From Ottowia oryzae (GTDB taxonomy: Bacteria; Pseudomonadota; Gammaproteobacteria; Burkholderiales; Burkholderiaceae_C), in the NCBI RefSeq assembly GCF_003008535.1, contig NZ_CP027666.1, positions 1,116,001 to 1,180,000 on the forward strand: a stretch of 64,000 nucleotides of DNA, in the 5' to 3' direction. The notes beneath the pieces were generated by a model. That model was given only the letters and a program-made list of their open reading frames with translations, was not told the origin of the DNA and did no database searches. Every line of letters starts with the position of its first letter. Within the stretch, counting starts at the first letter, position 1. Below, one piece after another: positions 56,437 to 64,000 of the stretch. The translations under genes were made by a program, and so were the position numbers.

Positions 56437-58527
56437 ATGAGCACCCAAAAACATGCTTTCCAGGCCGAAGTGGCGCAGCTGCTGCACCTGGTCACCCATT
56501 CGCTGTATTCCAACCCCGAGATCTTCCTGCGCGAACTGATCTCCAACGCTTCCGACGCCTGCGACAAGCTGCGCTACGAAGCCCTGGCCGACCCGGCGCT
56601 GTACGGCGACCAGCCTGAGCTGGAAGTGCGCATTGCCACCGACAAGGCCGCGAAAACGCTCACCGTGACCGACACCGGCATCGGCATGAGCGAGGCCGAG
56701 GCGATTGCCCACCTGGGCACCATCGCCAAGAGCGGTACCAAGGATTTCATGAGCAAGCTGTCGGGCGACCAGAAGGCCGATTCGCAGCTGATCGGCCAGT
56801 TCGGCGTGGGCTTTTACTCGGGCTTCATCGTGGCCGACAAGATCGTCGTGGAATCGCGCCGCGCCGGCCTGCCCGCCAACCAAGGCGTGCGCTGGACGAG
56901 CAAGGGCGATGGCGACTTCGAGGTGGAAACCATCACCCGCGAAGCGCGCGGCACCAGCGTCATCCTGCACCTGCGCGAAGACGCGCTGGAATTCGCCGAC
57001 GGCTGGCGCCTGAAAGAGCTGATCGGCAAGTATTCCGACCACATCTCGCTGCCCATCAAGATGGAAGGCGAAACCTGGGTCGAAGGCAAGGAAGAAGGCC
57101 AGGCCGGCCACATGGCCAAGACCGGCGAGTGGGAAACCGTCAACCAGGCCAACGCGCTGTGGACGCGCCCCAAGAAAGACATCACCGACCAGCAGTTCAA
57201 GGACTTCTACCAGCAGCTGGCGCACGACTGGGAGCCGCCGCTCGCCTGGAGCCTGAACCGCGTCGAGGGCAACACCGAATACACGCAGCTGCTGTACCTG
57301 CCCAGCCACGCGCCCATGGACCTGTGGGACCGCGACCGCAAGGCGGGCATCAAACTGTACGTGCGCCGCGTCTTCATCATGGACGACGCCGAGCAGCTGA
57401 TGCCGCGCTACCTGCGCTTCATCAAGGGCGTGGTGGATTCGGCCGACCTGCCGCTGAACGTCAGCCGTGAGCTGCTGCAGGAAAGCCGCGACGTGCGCGC
57501 CATCCGCGACGGCAACACGCGCCGCGTGCTGAGCATGCTGGAAGGCATGGCCAAGGACGAGCAGGCCGCTGGCGGCGCCGACGCCGCCGAGGCCGCCAAC
57601 GCCGAAGGCAAGATCGACGTGGGCACCGGCGACGCCACCCCCGCGCCCGAACCGACCGAGCTGCACGGCGACGCCGTGACCGACGTGGTCGACAAGAGCG
57701 AAGCGCCCACCGCCGCCGACACGGCCGTCAAATTTGCCGAAGACAAGGCGAAAGAGCCGGGCAAATACGCCATCTTCTGGGGTGCTTTCGGCGCCGTGCT
57801 GAAAGAAGGCCTGGGCGAAGACAACGCGCACCGCGACCGCATCGCCAAGCTGCTGCGCTACGCATCGACCACCGCCGAGGGCGAAACCGTGTCCTTCGCC
57901 GACTACAAGGCGCGCATGAAGGAAGGGCAGAAGGCGATCTACTACATCACCGCCGACACGCCCGCCGCCGCGCGCAACAGCCCGCAGCTGGAGGTGTTCA
58001 AGAAAAAGGGCATCGAAGTGCTGCTGATGACCGACCGCGTCGACGAATGGGCGCTGTCGTACCTGCCCGAATTCGAAGGCACGCCGCTGCAGTCGGTGGC
58101 CAAGGGCGCGGTGGACCTGGGCGATCTGCAGGACGAAGCCGAGAAGAAAGCCGCCGAAGCGGCCGCCGAATCGGTCAAGCCGCTGCTGGACAAGCTCAAG
58201 GAAGCGCTCAAGGGCGAGGTGGAAGACGTGCGCGTCACCACGCGCCTGGTGGATTCGCCGGCCTGCCTGGTGGTCAAGGACGCTGGCATGAGCATGCAGC
58301 TGGCGCGCATGCTCAAGCAAGCCGGCCAGCCCGTGCCCGAAACCAAGCCCGTGCTGGAAATCAACGCCGAGCACCCGTTGGTCAAGAAGATGGAAACGCT
58401 GGAAGCCGGCACGCCGCGCTTTGACGACCTGGCCCACGTGCTGTTCGACCAGGCGCTGCTGGCCGAAGGCGGCATGCCGACCGACCCGGCGGCCTACGTG
58501 CGGCGCGTGAATGCGCTGCTGGTTTGA
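56437..58527 (+). CDS. htpG: Chaperone HtpG (Hsp90) with an acidic Ala-rich insert
   Basis: The 696-residue Hsp90 has the N-terminal ATPase domain (LYSNPEIFLRELISNASDAC, DTGIGMSEAEAI, GQFGVGFYSGFIVAD), the middle domain (RRVFIMDDAEQLMPRYLRFI, LNVSRELLQ) and the C-terminal dimerisation domain. E. coli HtpG is about 624 residues. The excess is mostly a ~67-residue Ala/Glu/Asp/Thr-rich insert between AKDE and KYAIFW (about residues 376-443). It is a single gene, followed by a hairpin from a repeat A copy. Confidence 0.95.
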   Translation: MSTQKHAFQAEVAQLLHLVTHSLYSNPEIFLRELISNASDACDKLRYEALADPALYGDQPELEVRIATDKAAKTLTVTDTGIGMSEAEAIAHLGTIAKSGTKDFMSKLSGDQKADSQLIGQFGVGFYSGFIVADKIVVESRRAGLPANQGVRWTSKGDGDFEVETITREARGTSVILHLREDALEFADGWRLKELIGKYSDHISLPIKMEGETWVEGKEEGQAGHMAKTGEWETVNQANALWTRPKKDITDQQFKDFYQQLAHDWEPPLAWSLNRVEGNTEYTQLLYLPSHAPMDLWDRDRKAGIKLYVRRVFIMDDAEQLMPRYLRFIKGVVDSADLPLNVSRELLQESRDVRAIRDGNTRRVLSMLEGMAKDEQAAGGADAAEAANAEGKIDVGTGDATPAPEPTELHGDAVTDVVDKSEAPTAADTAVKFAEDKAKEPGKYAIFWGAFGAVLKEGLGEDNAHRDRIAKLLRYASTTAEGETVSFADYKARMKEGQKAIYYITADTPAAARNSPQLEVFKKKGIEVLLMTDRVDEWALSYLPEFEGTPLQSVAKGAVDLGDLQDEAEKKAAEAAAESVKPLLDKLKEALKGEVEDVRVTTRLVDSPACLVVKDAGMSMQLARMLKQAGQPVPETKPVLEINAEHPLVKKMETLEAGTPRFDDLAHVLFDQALLAEGGMPTDPAAYVRRVNALLV

Positions 58528-58529
58528 TG

Positions 58530-58585
58530 TGAAATCGGCTGCCAGCGCTGGTGTATCCAGCGCTGGCAGCTATCATTTTTGAAAT
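58530..58585 (+). terminator. Repeat family A, copy 14, forming a likely htpG terminator
   Basis: This copy is a near-perfect palindrome: GCTGCCAGCGCTGG (58538-58551) pairs with CCAGCGCTGGCAGC (58557-58570) over 14 bp with a TGTAT loop, followed by TATCATTTTT. It lies 11 bases after the htpG stop and should terminate transcription. Confidence 0.75.
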
Positions 58586-58682
58586 GATTCGCTGGCCTTG
58601 TCGCGCTGCTGGCAGCGGGGCCGGCAATCGGTTTCGCCAGACAGCCTGACGCTGAGCCGCCCAAGCTGAGTGGCGCCGCGTT

Positions 58683-59288
58683 TCAAAGCTGCTGCGCGAA
58701 CAGCTTGGCCCCGCGCAGCAGCATCTCTACCGCCAGGGCCACCAGGATCAGGCCCATCAGCCGCTCAAACGCCTGCAGCACGCGCGGGCCGACGATGCGC
58801 TGCAGGCGCTCGGCCAGCACCAGCACCACGGCGCAGACGGCCATCGTCACGCACAGCGCGCCCACCCATTCCCAGCGCTGCTGGGGCGCCTGGCTGACCA
58901 GCAGCATCACCGTGGCCAGCGCCGAGGGGCCAGCCAGCGCAGGGATGGCCAGCGGCACGATCAGCGGCTCGGTAGCGGGCCCATCCGCCTCGGCCGCCGG
59001 GCGCGGCGGCGCCGGGAACACCATGCGCAGCGCGATCAGAAACAGCACCACGCCCCCGGCGATCTGCAGCGACAGCGGGGACAGGTTCATCACGCGCAAG
59101 AATCCGTCGCCAGCGAACATGAAGGCCAGCAGCAGCAAAAAGGCGATCAGCACTTCGCGCAGGATCACCCACGGGCGGCGCGCGTCCGGCACCGACTTCA
59201 GCGCGCTGGCGAAGATCGGGATGTTGCCCAGCGGATCGGTGATCAGCAGCAGTAAGACGGTGGCAGAGGCGAAGGTGTAGGACGTCAT
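58683..59288 (-). CDS. MarC-family integral membrane protein
   Basis: The 201-residue protein has six helices and MarC marks LLLLITDPLGNIPIFASAL, LSPLSLQIAGGVVLFLIALR and VPLAIPALAGPSALATVMLL. Its function is not established; MarC itself is not a proven drug pump. Start at ATG 59288, divergent from the hydratase gene. Confidence 0.85.
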   Translation of the reverse strand: MTSYTFASATVLLLLITDPLGNIPIFASALKSVPDARRPWVILREVLIAFLLLLAFMFAGDGFLRVMNLSPLSLQIAGGVVLFLIALRMVFPAPPRPAAEADGPATEPLIVPLAIPALAGPSALATVMLLVSQAPQQRWEWVGALCVTMAVCAVVLVLAERLQRIVGPRVLQAFERLMGLILVALAVEMLLRGAKLFAQQL

Positions 59289-59454
59289 GTGGGGCGGGCT
59301 GACCTGGCGTGCATCGCAGGGCTGCGGGGGTGTGGCGTTCAGGCGGCGCAAGCAGCGTACGGGCGGCGTGCGCTGGGCGGTGCATATTGTGCAGCGGTGC
59401 ACTGGCTCGCTACCATCCGGGCTCCATCCCAAAGCACCCGAGGACACCCCTGCC

Positions 59455-60264
59455 ATGAGCCAGCCCGCCATCGACTACAGCCGCTATCAGACCCTGCACA
59501 TCACCCGCCGCGGCCAGGATGGCGCCGTGATCGATCTGCAGATGAAGGCGCAAAACGGCAAGCTGCCCACCGCAGGCCACGACGGCCACTGGGAGCTGAG
59601 CGAGATCTGGCGCGACATCGACAAGGACGACAGCGTGCGCGCCGTGGTGCTGCGCGGCGAAGGCATGGGCTTTTCCGGCGGTGGCGATCTGGCGCTGGTG
59701 CAGGACATGGCCAGCGACTTCGCCGTGCGCACCCGCGTGTGGAAAGAGGCGCGCGATTTGGTCTACAACGTCATCAACTGCGACAAGCCCATCGTCAGCG
59801 CCATGCACGGCCCCGCCGTGGGCGCGGGGCTGGTGGCAGGGTTGCTGGCCGACATTTCGATTGCCGCCAAGACCGCGAAGATCGTGGACGGCCACACCCG
59901 CCTGGGCGTGGCGGCGGGCGACCACGCCGCCATCTGCTGGCCGCTGCTGTGCGGCATGGCCAAGGCCAAGTACTACCTGATGCTGTGCGAGGCGGTGACG
60001 GGCGAAGAGGCCGAGCGCATCGGCCTGGTCTCACTGGCGGTGGACGACGACCAGCTGCTCACCAAAGCCTACGAAGTGGCCGACAAGCTGGCCGCCGGCA
60101 GCACCACGGCCATCCGCTGGACGAAGTATTCGCTCAACAACTGGTACCGCCAGGCGGGGCCGAGCTTCGACACCTCGCTGGCGCTGGAATTCATGGGCTT
60201 TGGCGGCCCGGACGTGCACGAGGGCGTGGCCAGCCTGCGCGACCGTCGCGCGCCACGGTATTGA
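59455..60264 (+). CDS. Enoyl-CoA hydratase/isomerase family protein
   Basis: The 269-residue crotonase-fold protein has LRGEGMGFSGGGDLALVQDM (oxyanion hole), PIVSAMHGPAVGAGLVAGLL (second oxyanion residue) and AKYYLMLCEAVTGEEAERIG. The glutamates of classical hydratases are not evident at the usual places, so isomerase, hydrolase or other activity is possible. A repeat B copy begins right at its stop codon. Confidence 0.8.
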   Translation: MSQPAIDYSRYQTLHITRRGQDGAVIDLQMKAQNGKLPTAGHDGHWELSEIWRDIDKDDSVRAVVLRGEGMGFSGGGDLALVQDMASDFAVRTRVWKEARDLVYNVINCDKPIVSAMHGPAVGAGLVAGLLADISIAAKTAKIVDGHTRLGVAAGDHAAICWPLLCGMAKAKYYLMLCEAVTGEEAERIGLVSLAVDDDQLLTKAYEVADKLAAGSTTAIRWTKYSLNNWYRQAGPSFDTSLALEFMGFGGPDVHEGVASLRDRRAPRY

Positions 60265-60324
60265 CCCCCTGAGCCGCTTCGCGTCTCCCCCTCTCTCTAC
60301 GCGCTGTGCGCTTCGGGAGGGGAG
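60264..60324 (+). repeat. Repeat family B, copy 2 (directly after the hydratase stop)
   Basis: Starting at the last base of the TGA, the sequence reads ACCCCCTGAGCCGCTTCG, then CTCCCCCTCTCTCTACGCG, then CTGTGCGCTTCGGGAGGGGA. It aligns to copy 1 at 45330-45392 (minus strand), which also follows a stop codon directly. Confidence 0.7.
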
Positions 60325-60437
60325 ACAACGCCAGTTCCCGGCGCAGGTCCGGGAACGGCGCTTGCTGGCTTGCTCCGCAGCCGCTGGCGGGTTGGCGCGG
60401 CGCATGCGAGTGTGTGTGATAGCGATATCGGCGTACT

Positions 60438-60493
60438 GCAAAAATAATAGCTTTCAGCGCTTGATGGACAAGCGCTGACGGCCGGTTTGATTG
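60438..60493 (-). repeat. Repeat family A, copy 15
   Basis: GCAAAAATAATAGCTTTCAG then ACAAGCGCTGACGGCCGGTT and TTGATTG match the element. It ends exactly at the stop codon of the minus-strand GST gene. Confidence 0.8.
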
Positions 60494-61141
60494 CTACTTG
60501 CCCTTCATCCGCGCCATCATCTGTTCGGTGTTGATCTTGCGGTCGGCGTTCACCTTCTGCACCGTGGGGCGCTCGCCCAGGCGCTTCAGGTAGTCCTTCA
60601 CGGGCAGGCCCGCCAGCAGGTCTTCACCGTAGATGATCTTGGTGCAGCTGCTGACCAGCGGCAGGTGCACAGCCGCTGCGCAGTCGGCCAGGGTGAAGGT
60701 GTCGCCCGCCACGTAGGGCGAAAACTTGGCCAGCTGGCCAAACCCGGCGATGTACTTTTCAAGCAGCGGGCGCAGCTTGGCCTTCAGCCCGTCGCTGACG
60801 GTGCCGCCAAAAAACGCTTCGGGGTACAGGTTGCGCGCGGTCAGCTCCAGGTGCAGCTCCAGGTAGCGAACCAGCTCGCGCACCTTGGCCGCCTGGTAGG
60901 CGTTGGCGGGCAGCAAAGGGTGCTCGGGGTAGCGGTCTTCCAGGTATTCGAGCAGGATGGTGGATTCGCTCAGCGGGCCGTCTTCGGTGATCGCGTAGGG
61001 CACCTTGCCCAACGGGCTGGCGGCGGCGTCGGTCTGGCCCAGCCAGGCCAGTTCTTCTTCAAAGGGCACGCCTTTTTCGAGCAAGGCCAGTTTCACCTTG
61101 TTGTAGTAGTTGCTGCCAGCGAAGCCACAGAGCTTGAACAT
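60494..61141 (-). CDS. Glutathione S-transferase family protein
   Basis: The 215-residue protein has the N-terminal GST fold (FKLCGFAGSNYYNKVKLALL, SPLGKVPYAI, LSESTILLEYLEDRYP) and a helical C-terminal domain (AGDTFTLADCAAAVHLPL). ATG 61141 starts MFKLCGF as homologues do. It has no evident partner; the copper genes begin on the other strand 87 bases away. Confidence 0.85.
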   Translation of the reverse strand: MFKLCGFAGSNYYNKVKLALLEKGVPFEEELAWLGQTDAAASPLGKVPYAITEDGPLSESTILLEYLEDRYPEHPLLPANAYQAAKVRELVRYLELHLELTARNLYPEAFFGGTVSDGLKAKLRPLLEKYIAGFGQLAKFSPYVAGDTFTLADCAAAVHLPLVSSCTKIIYGEDLLAGLPVKDYLKRLGERPTVQKVNADRKINTEQMMARMKGK

Positions 61142-61228
61142 ATCGGTCTCCTCAATTGAACCGCGCAGCGTAGCGGGTTCGGCCCGCGCCATCAGTCGCG
61201 CAGCGGACGGCATGCCATAATCGCCCGC

Positions 61229-61591
61229 ATGTCTTGGCGGCAGCTTCACCACCGGTTTGGGCGCCTGGCGCTCGTCTGGTTTGCGCTTGCGCTGGGCGTG
61301 GCCGCCGCGTCGCCATGGGTGGCCCCGCGTGCGTACCAGATGGTGTGCGCGCAAGGCAGCGTGCAGCTGATGGCCGTCGGCGACGATGATCCGGGCCCGG
61401 TGCCTCAGGGCCACACGCTGGATTGCGCGCTGTGCCTGCTGGTGGGCGCACCCCCGGCCGACGTGCCGGCCACCGCGCTGCCTACCGCGCGCCCCTTGCT
61501 CGGCAACCGCTGGGCGCAGGCCGAGGCGCCGCGCGTGGCGGGCGTCTGGGCGCCCCTTCCTGCCCGCGGCCCGCCCGTGCGCGCTGCCTGA
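61229..61591 (+). CDS. DUF2946-family protein, possibly copper-related
   Basis: The 120-residue protein has an N-terminal hydrophobic signal or anchor (LALVWFALALGVAAASPWVA) and the DUF2946 motif HTLDCALCLL with the Cys-x-x-Cys pair and a His before it. Such proteins are commonly found near copper genes, as here (YcnI and PCuAC follow). Metal binding by HxxDCxxC is an inference. Confidence 0.75.
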   Translation: MSWRQLHHRFGRLALVWFALALGVAAASPWVAPRAYQMVCAQGSVQLMAVGDDDPGPVPQGHTLDCALCLLVGAPPADVPATALPTARPLLGNRWAQAEAPRVAGVWAPLPARGPPVRAA

Positions 61592-61609
61592 GCCGCGCCA
61601 GCCGCGCAC

Positions 61610-61640
61610 CCGCCCGCCAGGCTTGGCGATTGGCGGGCGG
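61610..61640. promoter_or_regulatory. Perfect 10-bp inverted repeat between the DUF2946 and YcnI genes
   Basis: CCGCCCGCCA (61610-61619) and TGGCGGGCGG (61631-61640) pair perfectly across an 11-base loop. No T run follows, so it is not a classic terminator; it may be an RNA hairpin or attenuator between the two copper-related genes. Confidence 0.45.
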
Positions 61641-61792
61641 TGCGGCGGCGGGCTCTGCCTCATTTCTTCACCGATCCACTGCGCGGTTGCATCGCTATGC
61701 ACCGGTATGCGCCGCGAGGGCCCCAGCGCCGATGCGGGGCTGTGCGGGATCGGCCTGTCCAAGCGACACCCTGAAATCTGAAGGAGGACACC

Positions 61793-62380
61793 ATGACTGT
61801 CCCAGCTTTACGTTCTATCTTTAGCGCCGCCGCGGCGGCCACTCTTGCCTCCTTGGCGCTGACCGGTGCTGCCCAGGCCCACATCACGCTGGAGCAGCGT
61901 ACGGCCCACGCCGGCAGCACCTACAAGGCGGTGTTCCGCGTGGGGCACGGCTGCGCCGGCTCGGCCACGCGCGCGGTTGTCGTCTACTTGCCCGCTGGCG
62001 TGACCCACGCCCATCCCATGCCCAAGCCCGGCTGGGCGCTGGACGCGCTGCCCGCCAGCGGCGAAGCCACGCAGATCGCCTGGCGCGGCGGCCCGCTGCT
62101 GGACGCGCACTACGACGAGTTCGTGCTGCGCGCGCAGCTGCCGGCGCAGCCCGGCCCGCTGTGGTGGCGCGTGCAACAAGTGTGTGAAAACGGCGAGGTG
62201 GACTGGGCCAAGGTGCCCGCCACCGGCACCGACACCCACGGCCTGGCCACACCGGCGGCGCTGCTGCAGGTGCTGCCCGCAGCCGACGCCGCGGCGGCAA
62301 GCGCCGCACCCACAGCACCGGCCCCTGCCGATGCCGCGGCACCCGCCGGGCACGCTGGCCACGCCGGACACGCGCACTGA
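61793..62380 (+). CDS. YcnI-family (DUF1775) copper-binding periplasmic protein
   Basis: The 195-residue protein has a signal peptide ending AQA; the mature N-terminus is HITLEQRTAHAGS, with the His that, with acidic residues, binds Cu(II) in YcnI. FRVGHGCAGSATRAVVVYLP and PLWWRVQQVCENGEVDWAKV are family landmarks. A His-rich tail (AGHAGHAGHAH) is added. AAGGAGG lies just before the ATG. The PCuAC gene follows. Confidence 0.85.
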   Translation: MTVPALRSIFSAAAAATLASLALTGAAQAHITLEQRTAHAGSTYKAVFRVGHGCAGSATRAVVVYLPAGVTHAHPMPKPGWALDALPASGEATQIAWRGGPLLDAHYDEFVLRAQLPAQPGPLWWRVQQVCENGEVDWAKVPATGTDTHGLATPAALLQVLPAADAAAASAAPTAPAPADAAAPAGHAGHAGHAH

Positions 62381-62426
62381 TGCGCGGCATGATTCACTCC
62401 ATTCACCCCGCCTGAGAGGCTTCACC

Positions 62427-62963
62427 ATGATTTCCCATCGTTTTCTGCCGCACGCCCTGACGGCGGCGCTGTGGCTGGGCGCCAGCGCTGGCGCCTGGGC
62501 GCAACCTGCCACCGCCACCGCCGCCCCCAGCGCGCCCGCCCCCACGGCCGCCAACCCTGGCGATACGGTGCGTGTGACCCAAGCCTGGGCGCGCGCCAGC
62601 GTGCCTGGCCAAAAGGCCACGGGTGCCTTCATGACCTTGACCGCCAGCACCCCGATGCAGCTGGTGCGCGTGGCGTCGCCCGTGGCCGGTGTGGCCGAGG
62701 TGCATGAAATGGCCATGCAAGGCGGGGTGATGCGCATGCGCGCCATCCCGTCGCTGGCGCTGCCCGCTGGCAGCGCGGTCGAGCTCAAGCCCGGCGGCCA
62801 CCACCTGATGCTGATGGACCTGAAGCAGCCGTTGAAGGCGGGCGAAACGGTGCCGCTGGCGCTGACCTTGCGCGACGCCCAGGGCCGCGAGTCGCGGCTG
62901 GATGTGCAGGTGCCGGTGCAACCTGTGGGCGCCGCGCCTGCCGCGGGCGGGCACCAGCACTGA
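62427..62963 (+). CDS. PCuAC-family copper chaperone
   Basis: The 178-residue periplasmic protein has a signal peptide ending AWA and the PCuAC copper motif: His and Met in EVHEMAMQGGVMRM and the later HHLMLM. It delivers copper to the Cu-A or Cu-B centre of cytochrome oxidase in known cases. A short His tail (GGHQH) ends it. It is 46 bases downstream of the YcnI gene. Confidence 0.9.
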   Translation: MISHRFLPHALTAALWLGASAGAWAQPATATAAPSAPAPTAANPGDTVRVTQAWARASVPGQKATGAFMTLTASTPMQLVRVASPVAGVAEVHEMAMQGGVMRMRAIPSLALPAGSAVELKPGGHHLMLMDLKQPLKAGETVPLALTLRDAQGRESRLDVQVPVQPVGAAPAAGGHQH

Positions 62964-63101
62964 CGACAGGCGGGCGCCGCCGCGCCAGGCGCGCCCGCCC
63001 CTCGGCGCGGCAGGGTGATCGGTTAAGCTGCGGTCAAGCCCGCTGCAACACCGTGCCCGGCGCGCGGCGGCCCCCGGCTCCCATCTTCCGCGAGGTGCCC
63101 C

Positions 63102-64000
63102 TTGAGCGACGCCAACGCCTTTGCCTTCGGCAAGTTCATCCCCGGTTTTGAGTTCCTTCAGCAGCTGGCTTCGGCGCAAAAGGCCGGCAGCGCCATGCCG
63201 GGCCTGGGGCAATGGGTGGCGCCAACCGTGAGCTTGGACGAGCTGGACAAGCGCATCAGCGAACTCAAGGCCGTGCTGTTCTGGCTGGACCAGAACGCCA
63301 CGGCGCTCAAGGCCACCATTCAGGCGCTGGAAGTCCAGAAAATGACGCTGGCCACGCTGCAGGGCATGAACGTCAGCATGAGCGAAGTGGCCAAGGCCTT
63401 CACCGCCGCCGTGCCCACGCCCGCCGCGCCCGCGCCGACATCGGCCGCGCGCACGCCAGCACCCGCACCCGGCGGCACGGCGCCAAGCTGGCCCTTCGTC
63501 GACCAACCCACGGCTGAGCCAGACACGCCAGCGCCCTCGCCAGAGCCGGAGCCTGTGGCCGACAGCGCGCCAGAGGCCGTGCAGGCCCCTGCGGAGCAAG
63601 CAGGCAGCGACAAGGGCGCACCGGTCGAAGAATCCAGCGCCGCCGCCACCAGCTCGGCCGCCAGCGCCTCTGCCGCCGCGCGCATGGCCGACGGCATGCA
63701 GTGGTGGAATGCGTTGACGCAGCAATTTCAACAAATCGCCGCCAGCGCCTTGCGCGAGGCGGTGCCGCCCAAAGCCAAGGCGGACGCGGGCGCCGCCGCC
63801 GGCACCCCCCAACCACCGGCCGCCGCGAAAGCCGCCGCCAAAGCTGCAAAGACCGCCAAGGCCCCGAAAGCCGCGCGCCCGAAGGGCGCCGCCAAGAAAG
63901 CGGCGTCGCCCAAGTCGGCGCCTCAACGCCCTTCCGCTCGTTCAACCGCAGGTCAGCGCGCAGCGGCCAAGAAGGGCGCGAAGGCCGAACCCAGCGCTGC
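63102..64000 (+). CDS. phaM: PhaM-like polyhydroxyalkanoate granule protein (3' truncated)
   Basis: The frame starts at TTG 63102 with GAGGTG upstream and runs off the window edge after 299 codons. The N-terminus is like PhaM: FAFGKFIPGFEFLQQLASAQ, WVAPTVSLDELDKRISELKA and LFWLDQNATALKATIQALE. A Pro/Ala-rich linker and a Lys/Ala-rich, histone-like C-terminal part (AKAAAKAAKTAKAPKAARPK) follow. PhaM binds PHA synthase and DNA and positions granules on the nucleoid. No ATG start is available in frame. Confidence 0.75.
   Translation, partial: MSDANAFAFGKFIPGFEFLQQLASAQKAGSAMPGLGQWVAPTVSLDELDKRISELKAVLFWLDQNATALKATIQALEVQKMTLATLQGMNVSMSEVAKAFTAAVPTPAAPAPTSAARTPAPAPGGTAPSWPFVDQPTAEPDTPAPSPEPEPVADSAPEAVQAPAEQAGSDKGAPVEESSAAATSSAASASAAARMADGMQWWNALTQQFQQIAASALREAVPPKAKADAGAAAGTPQPPAAAKAAAKAAKTAKAPKAARPKGAAKKAASPKSAPQRPSARSTAGQRAAAKKGAKAEPSA

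Noticed and set aside
56416..58437. A 673-codon minus-strand frame opposite htpG
   Set aside because: Shadow of a strongly conserved Hsp90 gene; composition rich in His, Gly and Val with no motif.
1..64000. tRNA, rRNA, prophage, integrase or insertion-sequence genes
   Set aside because: No cloverleaf-like sequences, transposase, integrase or phage structural proteins could be recognised on either strand.

Overview
The window is GC-rich bacterial chromosome (roughly two thirds G+C) from a betaproteobacterium, most likely of the Comamonadaceae. The evidence is protein-level resemblance throughout, the argS–SPOR–dsbA and lptA–lptB–rpoN gene orders, a PhaM-like polyhydroxyalkanoate granule protein, a branched-chain-type (Liv) transporter, and an intergenic palindromic repeat ending in AGCTATCAA/AATAG that I recall as common in that family. 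I saw no rRNA, tRNA, CRISPR array, prophage or insertion sequence.

Layout. 1-2.3 kb: GST, pgpA, pncC. 2.5-4.4 kb: an FMN-dependent glutamate-synthase-like gene broken by a 1-bp deletion and a nonsense codon. 4.8-9.5 kb: a five-gene Liv-type ABC transporter ending at a clear terminator. 9.5-13.5 kb (minus): an orphan PIN protein and a phytochrome-like sensor fused in frame to an RlmL-type 23S rRNA methyltransferase. 13.7-20 kb (minus): rpoN, lptB, lptA, dsbA, a SPOR protein and argS. 20.1-25.7 kb: an ArnC/GtrB-like glycosyltransferase, a GtrA protein, two ArnT/PMT-like transferases and a ChbG/NaxD-type deacetylase, read as a lipid A or envelope glycan decoration cluster. 25.7-42 kb: mixed housekeeping and accessory genes (LysR, malate synthase G, DksA-like, two MFS, YafJ-like amidotransferase, ClC antiporter, ssb, secreted proteins, UspA, a glycine-rich IPTL-CTERM protein).

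42.1-54.1 kb is the highlight: minus-strand genes for sulfur handling. cysA, cysW, cysT and a sulfate-binding protein form one transporter. After an RhtA-like exporter come a SufS-like cysteine desulfurase with a ~270-residue disordered N-terminus, a Family 2A encapsulin shell protein (SrpI type), an XRE regulator, a serine O-acetyltransferase, a rhodanese, two unidentified small ORFs and a second sulfate-binding protein. The two sulfate-binding genes share a 28-nt upstream motif (20/28 identical) at nearly the same distance from their starts, so I read the block as one sulfur-limitation regulon. In it, imported sulfate is reduced and fixed by the O-acetylserine route, and cysteine sulfur is mobilised or stored by a desulfurase inside a protein nanocompartment. 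A TDT/SLAC1-family channel faces the block divergently.

54.2-64 kb: RluF-like pseudouridine synthase, htpG with an acidic insert, MarC, an enoyl-CoA hydratase-like protein, GST, a copper-handling trio (DUF2946, YcnI, PCuAC) and a 3'-truncated phaM-like gene. At least 15 copies of a ~60-bp palindromic repeat (family A) are scattered through the window; some lie inside reading frames or supply start or stop regions. A second repeat (family B) sits directly after the stop codons of two unrelated genes.
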